Positions 30,801 to 42,800 of a stretch of DNA of 64,000 nt are shown piece after piece (position 1 is the first letter of the stretch; each line of letters begins with the position of its first letter). Made by a program: the position numbers and the translations under genes. The stretch spans positions 3,906,525 through 3,970,524 of the forward strand of contig JANVCC010000071.1 of NCBI GenBank assembly GCA_025345505.1. The letters are read 5' to 3'. Source of the stretch: Todiramphus chloris collaris. Taxonomy: Eukaryota > Chordata > Aves > Coraciiformes > Alcedinidae. The notes beneath the pieces were generated by a model that had not been told where the DNA came from, did not search any database, and was given only the letters and a program-made list of their open reading frames with translations.

Positions 30801-33800
30801 AGGGGCTGAGTTTCTGCTTTACATTGCAGGCACAAAGCATTTCAATTAGGATATGGCTTGGTTTTTTGTTTATTTGTTTGGTTTTTATTTAATTGTGTGG
30901 TTTAGTTTGTTTTTTACTCAATTGTGTGTTTTAGTTTATTTGGTTTTTACTCAATCGTGTGTCTTAATTTTTTTTTACTCAGTTGTGTGTGTTAGGTTTT
31001 TTTTTCTTATTTAATCGTGTGTTTTAGTTTGGTTTTTTTTTTACTCAATTGTGTGTTTTACTCTCTAAACTTACTCCCAGGTAGAGAGTTACTGTATTTC
31101 GAGTGGGCTGGGATCTTTGCTGAGACTCTGTGGTGATGCAGAAGCTGGTGTGCTTGGATACTTCCTTAATAAGGAGCTGTGAATATTGAAAATCTGTGAC
31201 TCAGCCACACTTTCAGTGATGTCAAGGCTTTTTTCGAGCTGACAATTTCTAATAAACCTTGGTTTCTGTCTCACAGGAGCACTCTTGAATTTTGACCCTG
31301 GAAAGTTAAAACTACCGGGGACGTTTGTGCTCTAATAACCCACTTAAAACGGCGTGGTTGGAAACAAGGTAGCCAGTCTGTATTTTGCAGTTTAGCAATT
31401 AAACCCATGAATTTTGGCTGCCAGAAAAGCTCTTTATTAAGTTATTTCTCTTTGCACTGTTACGGCTGGCATCCGTGGGAGCTCTAATGTCGCAGTGATG
31501 ATGTGCGGCCGTTAATGCATGTGAGGAAAATGAGAGAAACACAAACTGCTGTTCACGCAGGAACTGGTAAGTCTCCAGCTCCTAAACCTTTATCAAAAGC
31601 ACCTTTTTAAGAATTATTTTTATTAAAAGCTCAAGTGCTCCCTTCCTGCCCCAAACAAATATTGCCTTTAAATGCTGCGGAGAGGAAAATAGGGTAGAAA
31701 AGTGGGGAGCTCGGCCCAGCAGACAGAAGCGGGTTTGTCCTTGCTCAGGGAAGTCGTGAACAGAGTGATCTCAGAGAGGAGGAGGGAACAGAGGTGTCCG
31801 TGGGTTAATCTGGGGATCACAGCCCAGGGAGCACCCAGCACACCCCAGAACCTGCTGCACAGCGGGGTTTGCGGGTGCCGGTGTTCGGAAGGATGCAGGG
31901 GGGGACTGGGGAATCTTCCAGAAGCATCCCCATGGCTGTGTCTCTCACCTCGGTAGCTGTTGCCATGGCTGCCGGTGCCTCTCTTGAGTAGAAGGCTAAA
32001 CTTTTGCTTCAGTAATTGTGGATTTAGGTAGAATTTCCAAGACTCTTTCCCTGAGAATGTTGTATTTGAATGGCAAAACCCCTAGCTAGTCTCGGAGGTG
32101 TGTGTAGTATAAAGAGATCTGAAAGGCTTTGGAGTTTAGGTCAACAATAATTATATAGGCTACATAATTTCCGAGTCTCAGCAGACTCAATCCCATCTGC
32201 AGTCTGTTAGTGTCCTTAACTTCAAATGAGAGAGTTGGGAGGCCTGGAATTGCAGCTGGCAATGTTGTTGCAGGGAGATGGTCATTTTAATTCCGTAAGT
32301 AACAGATGTGACGAAGAATATTCGGGAGGCTTTTTACTGCTGCGTTTTCAGGTAGGTAAATGTAAGCCTTGAAATAAATGGAATGTCTTGGGAGAAGCCT
32401 TTTGTCTCTACCCAATATACAGTGGTTCTCTTGTGGGCCAGCTCTGGCTAATTGACTGCCAGGAAACTTCGCACCGAGTCACTTGAAGTTGTGGGTATTC
32501 CAAGGTATTTATATCCCAGGGGATTAATGCATCTTGCTGCTAATGAACTTTGGGACTCGGAGGCGTCTCTTGTGAGTCTGTCACTGGATATATTTGCTTT
32601 GCTTGTGGTCTCTGTTTTACTTTGCAAAGTCTGAGTGTTGCGTTTAAAACAAAATCACAAGTGGAAATAAAAATCATTAAGTTCCGTTCGGCTCTGCAGG
32701 AGACGTTTTTCTCAAGCACCCAGGTCTGCTTGAACTGAGTATCCTCCAGGATTGGGATCTGACCTTTTCTTTTCTTTTTTTTTTGTTATATCTATCCTTT
32801 GCTTGGCTGTGCTGAGAAGCCAGAGGAAGTAGAGGAGGGAGGATGGCTATATTTAGACCGTGTTGCACGGGCAAAAGAAACATAAACTAGTCATAACCAA
32901 AGAATTAAAGAGGAACTTTGAGTTTAGCCTATTAGCAAGTCAGAATTATATGACTTTTAAGTTATTTCTGTTTGTGCTGTTAATTTTTTTCTGTAACTGG
33001 CTTCTGAGGTGCAGCAGCTTGACATGGCTGGAATTGCATGTGACAATTCAGAATGTCCTGTTAACCAGCCTTGGGGCTAGCAGGGTTTTACAGATTCTCT
33101 GTATATTTACTGGGATCCTTGCTGCTAATTTTAAACGCTTGCAAGAAGCTTGAAATCCTGAAAATAATTTCCTTGTTCCCATGTAAATAAAGGGAAGCTT
33201 TCCTTTGCTCTGTTTGCTCAGCATTTGTGGCTCTCAGCATTCGAGTAAACACACAGTGATGCTAAGTCTAGGCAAACATTTTCCATGTAACACTGCCTCC
33301 AATATCAATTCCAGTAACAGAACTTCTTGAAGCAACAGATTCTTTAATCTTTTCTATTTCCCTGAAGAAAAGGGGAACCAACTGATTCACTTTCTGGTCC
33401 TGTGTTGGAATATTCCATCCAGCTTCTCCACTAAACATTATTAGAATCTCATGCCAGCTTTGATCATACCTGATACAGTATTCCATTAGTTTTATGTTCA
33501 CCTTTTTTGTGTGTTTTATTGATGCTTTCTTGTTCCTCCTGCTCTTTTCCTTCCATGTGCCCGATCTGGCTTGTTTGAAGTGCGAGGAACTGTTTGTGCA
33601 GTACCACCACCTCTGAGTTTCAGAGTATCTATTAAAGGTTACCTGCTCTTCTTTAGCCCAGGGAAGCTAGAGGGTGAAAACGTGCTTAATACCATGCTAA
33701 TAACAGACAAATGTTTTGTGGCAGCTCTGGGGAGGAGGTTTTGGTTTCTTGGTTTAATCTCATGGCTTCTGCAGTAATCTCACAGTATCTGGAGGGCCAG

Positions 33801-36800
33801 CTGACAAAAACCACTTGAGTTTGTGGGCTTTGATTCATGGTGGCATCCCAGAGCAGAGCCTGAACATTTGAAACCTTGCTTTATTTTTCCGCTGTGCCTG
33901 GAGAACCCAGCAAGAGCTGTGGAAGGCAGGGAGCTGGGGCAGGAGCGTGGAAATGCTCTTTCCAAATGGCAAATAAACGAGTAGTTATGGAGGAAACTGC
34001 TCAGTTGTCACCTGAGGTAATGGGGGAGTCTGCTGAGGGGTCCTTTTTGGGGGGGGGGGGGGGGGGNNNNNNNNNNNNNNNNNNNNNNNNNNNNNNNNNN
34101 NNNNNNNNNNNNNNNNNNNNNNNNNNNNNNNNNNNNNNNNNNNNNNNNNNNNNNNNNNNNNNNNNNGGGGGGGGGGGGGGGATCTGCTTGAGGTGGTCCT
34201 TTTGGGGGTGACTGCTTGGGGTGTCCTTTTTGGGGGGCAGGGGGGGGTCCCTTTGGGGGGGGGTCTGCTCAGGTTCCTTTTGGGGGTCTGCTCACAAGTC
34301 CAGGAAGTGTGGTGGAGCTGGCAGTTGAAGTTTGGGTAGATCTCGGGGAGCTGCAGGAACAGCTTTGGGGCGCTGCTGAGTTGACTTGCAGGAAGGTCTC
34401 AGTTTGCCCCAGCAGTTCACTTGCTCTTACGGTAAGATGGGAGGAAGCTTGATGTATTTTTATGCTTTTTCCCAAGATCCGTTGTAGGAACTAGCACACG
34501 GTGAAGCTGTGGTAATGATTTGCCAACTTTTCAGCCCTGTGTCAGGAAGTCCTTTGTTGAAACAATAATGAGCGTGGAGTAGACGTGGAATTCATGCTCC
34601 AGGAACATTCAGGAAAGCTGATTCAGATGAACTGAAGATATAAATTGAAATACAATTCTAATTTTGTTTATCTTAATTCATCTGTTCGCTTCTATTCTGA
34701 ATGAAGGTGTTCATACAGGAGTTTAATTTCATCTACTAAAAATACTGAAAGTAGTATCCTTAATTAGGTTGGGGGGGGTGTGATGGTTTCCTGAGCATTC
34801 TCAGACAACCTGCAGCCAGGGAGCTGGGCAGTGGCAGCAGGGAAGTGATGCAGTGTAGGTGCAGGGCTGATGTTGCTGAGAAGCCAAGAGCCTCCCCTTC
34901 TCCCCAGGAAAAGGGAAATCAAACAATGCAACGACCCTCCAATATATAACCTCTTCCCTGCAATCACAGAACCATAGAATTGTCAGGGCTGGAAGGGACC
35001 TTAAAGCTCATCTGGTTCCAACCCCCCTGCCATGGGCAGGGACACCTCCCACTAGAGCAGGTTGCTCACAGCCCCGGCCAGCCTGGGCTTCCAAACTTCC
35101 AAGGATGGGGCTTCCACCAACCTGCTCCGCTTGTGTGGAGTGTGGCAGGGAGTTAGAACCCAGATATTCCAACCCAGCAGATCACAAAACCCAGCAGCCT
35201 CGAGGCACGGGCAACTTGGGAGCCTGGAAATACTCTGGTTTTGGGGATTCAAGGAAATAATGCTCAAGATTGCCATTTAACTTGCATCAACGCTCTTTTT
35301 AGTTTGAGATCACACGTTTCACTTCAAATCATTTTGTATGTAGATTAGGGAATTTATAAGTTCTGTAATTAAAGCTTGTCCTGATTGATGTAGCAGCTCT
35401 CTTGTATTGCTACTGCCTCGTCACGCTGCTGATGAGCTCCATGTTACCTTTTTATTACACTTAATCTTCCAGAATTAATTGCAGAACTTCCCAAATCTGT
35501 AATTAGCATTGCGAGATCCACGCTGGAAGTTTGTTGGGGTTTTTTTTGTTTGTTTTAAGTCTAGAATTTTTTTTTTTTGTTTTAATGTTTCAAATGCTTG
35601 TTTGCTCAAGTCTGTTGATCTGGGTTTCTGGACACGCTGCACAGTACACGCTGACACGGTGAAGAGAATGCTGGCCAGCCTGTCTGTGAACAGTGCACTC
35701 TGGTATGCGGTGTCGTGGCACTCCAGGAATTCACTCATCTCTGGACCAAGAGCAAGATGTTGGTTATTGTTCCTTTAGAAAGGTTATTTGGGATCTATGA
35801 AACTTGCTGCTCAATGCAACGTCAGCTACAGGCACATCTTTGCTTTAAATATCTCTTAACAATTCCGGGTGTGATGCAGGTCTGTTAAACCCTAGTGGAT
35901 GGGGCTCTTAAAGGGCTCCAAGGACACCATCTTCATCCGAGTTTATTCCTGTGCTGGAAGGGTCTTTTTTTGCTAGTGATGGGGTTTTTTTTGGTTAACG
36001 TCAATGTGTTGTGGCTTAGGCACTTCATTCCTAGGCTGACAGCCTTGGGAAAGGTTTTATAGGAGAGGTGTCCTGGTTTGAGTGGGAACAGAACTAATTC
36101 TGGTCAGTGGTTTCCCTTTCCAGCTCAGCTGTCCTCACCCCCTGCCCTGCCTGCAGCCAGCAGCCTGTTCTCACAGACAGAGGCTGCTGCTGGCAGGGAG
36201 AACCCCCATGGGCAGGGTTACTGCCCAGGGCTGGGGTGCAGACCAAGGCCCTGCTGGATCTTGGGTACCACTCTGGGGGTGCAGAAAGGGAAAGGCGGCA
36301 CCTGCAGGGAGGAGGGCACAGGATGGGTGACCCTACACTGACCAACGAGGGATTCCAGCCCATATTCGTCATATTCGGTTCAGAGCTGAGGGATCTAAGG
36401 GGTCTCTGGGCTCTTTGCTCCCCTCTTGGGCTGCTCTGCCAGCTTGGCTTGGTTCAGGTCCTCTTTTGGTTCCCTCCTGGGAGCACCCAAGGAGGCCTCT
36501 GTCCGTTGGCCTTCGATCCCGGGCTGGGTGTTCCCGACCCCGGTACCAGAACCCAGCCCCTGAACGCAGCTCCCGGCTGCTGCGGGGCCCAGGCTGGGAC
36601 TGTCCCAGTGCCTGCTGCACAGCACCAGTGCTGACAGGGATGGAATTGCCCTCAGGGGGCTGGGTTCCAGACTGGCTTTGTATACATTTCTATATATTCC
36701 ATTTTTATTATTATGAATTTCATTTCCATTCAAGCTGTTCTAGTTCCCTTCTCTAATGGCTGAATCTCTCTCCCTTATTCCCTTTCCCTTCCCCTCTGGG

Positions 36801-39800
36801 GAGGGAGGGGGGGTAACAGAGAGGCTGTTCTAGGTCTAAGGGGCTGCCCTGACCCTGACCCATGACAAGAGGATATAATTAATGGGCTTTCAAGCTGTTA
36901 ACTCTTTTGCTGCTGAATGCAAGTGTCTGTATCTGTCATCCCGGGGATGTCAGTGTGATCTTCCTAGCGCTGAGATGCGAGAACTGTGGCACAAACAGGA
37001 CAAGACAAAAGCACCGTTGGTGCTTCATCTCCTGAACTCTTCACAGTGGTTGGGTTTTTCCCCCCTGTTGAAATGCTGCCCATGTAGGGGAGGTGTAGCT
37101 TCACTTTGAGGTGACACTTAAATCTGTAAACTGTTCTGTCCCCATCGAAGGCTTCGTGACAGGGTCCCCCAGGCAGCGTTGCTCGGCCCTGTGAGCACAG
37201 CTCCTGTGCTGCAGGAGGGGGCTTGGAATGTGTCTGTGTGACTTGGGAAATAAACCCGAGACAGCTCCAGGGCTGTTGAAATGGAAGAAAGAAAAGCATA
37301 GTGTGCCTCGGATTGCACATGTTATTCTTTCCCTGTAGTTGAAACCCAAGGTAGGAGTTGCGATCCCGAAGCCTTTGCAAAGTCCCAGCAAAGCAAAAAG
37401 TGCAATCCCAGTACAAAAAGGCTGCAACTGGGTGGTGTTTCTGTCTTTGGCAGATGTGAGGGGCTTTAGACCCAGCAGGGGTATGAGTGCTTGAAATGCA
37501 AGGGAATTGGTACGGAGGAAGGGGCCGATTGTTGAAATGGGCAGCGTAACAACCCTATTTTGCAGTTTGCTTTTCCAATGAATTGCCAGCTTTCTGTTGG
37601 AAAAAATGTGCTTGGTGTGTTCTCAGACCTAAAACTGTAATAAATTTTTCCCCTCCAATATCCACGGCTTAACTAACAACTTATCTAAGCACCAAAGACA
37701 CACAGCTGAGCTCTTTGGGGCCTGAAATGTGGGGTCAGGAGGCAGCTCAGCATAGCTCCTCTGGCTGTTGTCTTGGAGGCTTTCTGAAGTAAGAGTTAAT
37801 GACTTTAAAGAGTGAAGATCTTGGACTAGATGATCTCCAGAGGTCTGTTCCAGACCCTGCTGTTCTGTGAAGTTGTTTAACCACTGGTGATGTTGCAGTT
37901 GTATCCCTTTTCTAGACAGAAATAACTGTTCCAGGAAGTTTTGTATTTTCTTGCTTGGAATTCTGTGTATTTCCCTGAACCCTTTTCCTAAAAAAAACAA
38001 AAAGAGGTGGAAAAAAAAAATCAAGCTGAGTGTTTTTTGACAGTAATGTTTGAGCTTTCAGTTTCTCTAAGGTAATGTTTTTCTTTTCTTTCCCCACTTG
38101 TTTTGTAGGATGCTGTGACCTCAAAACCAGTAATCCAGTTTCAAGGAAGCCAAGGGGTAAGTCTGTATTTGGATTGCCTTGGGAAGTTCTGTACTGGCTT
38201 ATACAATGATCTGAGTAAGGTATTTGTTCTGCATGTCTCTCCAGTTCCAGTTCAAAGATCTCTGAGAGATGTGAAGTTCAGATGTGGTTCAGGAAAGTGT
38301 TTGCTCCTTGATCCCGTGGATTATCTCTCTAAAAACTTTTCCACTTCTTTTTACTTCCGAGCTTTGCTAAATCCACCAGCTCCACCACTGTTGCAGGTGA
38401 TGAAGTTTAGTTTTCTAAGGGGTAGAGCAAGGAGTCAGAAGGTTCAGTGATGGCAGAACTGTGGTGGGTCCTGCAGCCCGTGGTGGTGGCACTGCAGGTT
38501 TGGGAACTCCCCCTGCTGAGGAAACACCACGCAGAGCCTGGTAAACCTGCTGCAGGACTTGATGGGTACCAGTTACAGTCCCAGTGCTTGGAGGCTGCCA
38601 CAGATGCTCTGCAGCTTTATTCACTATGTGTGTATAAAAAACTGCAGTTTCTGTGAGTACCAAAAATGCTATGTTGAGGAGTTTTATTTCTTTAACTTCC
38701 GTTCTGATGACTGAACTCCTCCAGGATATTTGCAGACGCTTCGAAGTCTGTCAAGGCAGTTACTGACAACACTGAGATTTGATGGGTAGTGTTTCTGGTG
38801 GAGTAATGCAGCTCCTCAGTGAAGGTTAGAAGTGGTATTTATATATCTTTTGGGTAGAAAACTGTGCGTGTTTAAATCTCATCTGCATATGGAAGGGGAA
38901 TTTATCTTTATTTTAAGAATCTGAACTCGGCTGTAAATAACTTCTTAGGGTTTTTTTTTTTTATTGTGGCACAATAAAACTTTCAAAAAGGCTTGAATGA
39001 AGAAGTCAGAGTCTAGCACATTTCTCCTTGCCCACATTTCACCTTGTGGAATGAGTTGCACTAACAGCACATCGTGCTCTTAAAATGTAGCAGGAGAGAC
39101 ATGATTGGGAAGAAGGAAAAATGAGCCCTTTTGTCCTGGGAAATAATGAAAGCAGCAATTTCCAGGTCTCTTTACTTTGTTTACAGTTAAAAATCCCGGA
39201 AAGCTCAGCATGAAAGCTTAGATAAAAATCTGCAACTGAGGTTTGGCAAAATTAGAAGCAAGTGACAGAGAGCTGTTAAGGGTGCATGATTTTAAGGGTG
39301 CACGATCCAGCAGATTGAGGGAGGTTCTCCTCCCCCTCTGCTCTGCCAAGTGAGACCTCACCTGGAGTATTGTGTCCAGTTCTGGGCTCCAGCTCAAGAG
39401 GGTCGGAGATCTACTTGAGAGATTCCAGTGATTAAGGAGCTGGAATATCTGCCTTCTGAGGAGAGGCTGAGAGCCCTGAGGCTTTCGAGTCTGGAGAGGA
39501 GAATACTGAGAGGTGATCTAATGAATGTCTATAAATACACGAGGGCTGGGTGTCAAGAACTGCAGAATCCCCGAGGCTGGAAAAGCCCTCTGAGATCAGC
39601 AAGTCCAGCCTGTGACCCAACCCCAGCACACGGGCCAGGCCCTGGCACTCAGTGCCACATCAGCCTGTCTTTGAACACCTCCAGGGACGGGGACTCCACC
39701 AGCTCCCTGGGCAGGCCCTTCCCATGGCTGATCACCCTCTGTCAGGAGGGGCTTCCTGATACCCAACCGAACCCTGCCCTGGCACAGCTCCAGGCCATGG

Positions 39801-42800
39801 CCTCTCCTCCTGTCCCTGGGTGCCTGGGAGCAGAGCCCGACCCCCCCTGCCTACAGCCTCCCTTCAGGGAGCTGGAGAGAGGGACAAAGTCTCCCTGAGT
39901 CTCCTCTGCTCCAGGCTGAACAACCCCAGCTCCCTCAGCCTCTCCTCAGAAGCCTTTCCCTGCAGTCCCTTCCCCAGCCTCGCTGTCTCCTCTGGCCCCG
40001 CTCCAGCAGCTCAGTGCCCTTCTGGCAGCGAGGGGCCCAGAGCTGTGCCCGGTGCTGGAGGTGAGTGCTGGGGGAGAATCCCACCCCTGCTCCTGCTGGC
40101 CACACTGTTCCTGATCCAGGCCAGGGTGCCACTGGCCACCCGGGCCACCTGGGCACACTGCTGGCTCACGTTCAACCCGTTGTCAACCAGCAAGGACAAC
40201 CTCTTTGCCCTTGTGCCCTGTGACAGGACGAGGGGCAATGGATCCAAGCTCAAGCACAGGAAGTTCCACCTCAACATGAGGAAGAACTTCTTTACTGCAA
40301 GGGTTACAGACACTGGAACAGACTGTCCAGAGAGGCTGTGGAGTCTCCTTCTCTGGAGGCTTTCAAGACCTGTCTGGGTGCATTTCTGAGTGATCTGCTC
40401 TCGTTCTGCCCTGGTCTGGCAGGGGGTTGGACTTGATGATCTTCGGAGGTCCCTTCCAACCCCTAACATTCTGTGATTTCTTGCTATTAAATGATTAAAC
40501 AGCTTTGCAGGTAATAAAGAAGCTAAAAAGACTGCAAATGCTTTCCTTTAACTTTGGAGAGCACCTGGTGAGGATCTACACCTGACTCTCCCTGCAAAGC
40601 TGTTTAAGTTCTAGAAATGTCTCTTCTCTGAATCTTCATCCTCGAAGGCAAATGTTGCAAAAAGAATCAGAGCAGCTTAAACCAACTCTGCTGTCCTCGG
40701 CCGCTGCGCTCTCCTTGCAGACAGATCTCATTGTGGGCATTGTCAGGGGAATGGGAAGAAAAGCCATTTTAAAATGATGCAGTTCCTTACAATGAAAAAG
40801 TATTTTCAAATCAGGCAGTACCTTATAAAACTTAAATATTTAATTGTATTTGAGCCCTTAACTTGCAGAGAAGAGTTTCTGCTGAAGGAGCTGCCTGTCA
40901 CCCGTGGTCCCAGTTGGGGCTGAGGGGGAAAGGAGTGAAGCAGCACGACTGCCTCTGCTGCTGCCATTAAAGAGCACGGTGGTGAGACCTGCCCAGTGTG
41001 AGCAGCACCAGGACCTTGCTGGTGGAAGGAGGATGTTGGCAGCACAGCACTGACCTCTGCTTGCCTTGTTTTCAACTATTTAATTAATTGCACCGTTGAG
41101 CTGCAAGGCCAAAGGTAGAGCTTGGAAGAAAGCGAGATCCAGTTCAGCTGGGGAAACAGAAGGAGCTGTTTGTCCTTTTATTGCTATCTTCCCTGGGTCT
41201 GACAAGAAGCTGGCAGCCTCTGCCATCTGTTTAAGAGTAGTGCTTGTGTATGCTACAGTTGTGCCCTGCTTTAGGGAATAGATGGCAGAGCTTGAACTGC
41301 TTTCCGTGAGCCTCCCATCAACTGAAATAATACCAGTGATTTAACAAGTTCTCTAGTTCAGCTGGTGACATTAAACGGTCTTTCTCCAGGTGTTTATTTT
41401 TGGGATACACTTTCTTCTACTATACCTTAGTTCCACAAATTGTTCCTTTCCTATTTTGCTTCCTAACAAATGTTGCTATGGAGAAGATTTCCCAGTGGCT
41501 TTTGAGGGTGGTGGGTTTTGTATGTAACAAGAACGTCAGAGCGATCTAAAGCAATATCCAGTGATAGGAAATGTTAATAGTGTGACTTTTCTGTATGAAC
41601 ACCCCTCTCCCAAGGAGGAAAACCTTAAAAGTACTTGATGATTGGAGAAGGCAGGATATAAAATAAGAGTTTAAAACTTCTGCTGCCTTAATTTTATTCT
41701 CTAGAGGCCTTTAAATTACTGTGTCCGTGTCTTTTTGTTTTTACTGATTTCCAGTGTTAGGCTAATGAATGCTGTAAAGGATACTCCCAGCTTTTAATAC
41801 ACAGAAAAAAACCTTTCCTCTTTAATACTGTCACTAACCAGAGAAGGGAATTGGCCAGAAATAAAACACAGGGAGGTGGCAGCTCTGTTGCCCAAGTGCT
41901 GAATGTAGGATGTTGGTTGTTCTAGCCCAAAATAAATTAGCTTTTTCAGTAACAGGGCACGATGCATCCTGCGTGGATCCTGCTCTGGATTGAATCTCAC
42001 CACAGCTCTTAGAGACTGTGGGCTCTGAATGGTCTGCCTTGGGGTGCTTTGCTTTAAAGTGGTCTTGGGATGCTTTGCTTTAAAGTGATCCTAGTCTTGT
42101 TAATTATTTTCTCATAAAATCTGTGTAATCTCATAATATCTGTGTAATAATCAGCATTTCAATAGTAGGAACTGGGTTGGAATTAGCAGAGTGTTAACTT
42201 TGCTTTGAGATGCTAAAATGGGACTATCTGGATATTCCTTAAAAGCAGCACCTTGAACTGGGTTTTCATGGATAGTTTTTGTGGGATCTTGAGCAGTTTG
42301 CTCATGTCAGGGTGCGTGTAACTTAAATTTGAGTTACAAACAGTGGGCATAGCTATGCAAGAAAGGCTGAATAAGCTATTTTGGTAAAAGCACTGTGGAA
42401 TTAGAGCTTAGGTTGGGTCAGATTTGCAGGTGCTTACTGAGGGGGGGAGCAGGGAAAGAACTGAACGGAGGGGGTGGAGGGAAACCCCTTGGGGTGCACT
42501 GTTAGAAACAACTTCTTCACTTCATGGGGTTGGAAAATGTTTCCCCACGTTCCTTGGGATGAACTTGTGCTGGTGCTGATAGAGGAAGGCGAAATTGCCG
42601 TTCAAAGTGAGCTGTACACAGATGAATATTACTTGAAAGAAAAAAAAAGCCCCACCAGAAGTCACATCTGTACTGAGCTATTTTTAAGTGTCTATGGTTA
42701 CTGGTGTAAAACTCTGCACCAAAATTAGGGTTACCTCAAAGCAGTTACCATGCTGATTCAGTGGCTTGAGAAACCTTCTGTTTCGGCTAAAAATAGTTCC

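Larger units (their letters stand above)
9869..38108 (+). other. ELL: ELL intron 1 (28.2 kb)
   Basis: The first about 1 kb is GC-rich with long G and C runs. At about 10.9 kb the composition falls sharply to AT-balanced DNA. The intron carries CR1 fragments near 17.8, 22.6, 24.0, 25.7, 29.7, 35.0 and 37.8 kb, a solo LTR at 36.1-36.9 kb, minisatellites at 30.9 and 34.0 kb, homopolymer tracts and a 100-N gap. Outside these I see no ELL exon, no RNA gene and no other coding sequence. Open frames of up to about 160 codons occur but none resembles a protein I know. Confidence 0.75.
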
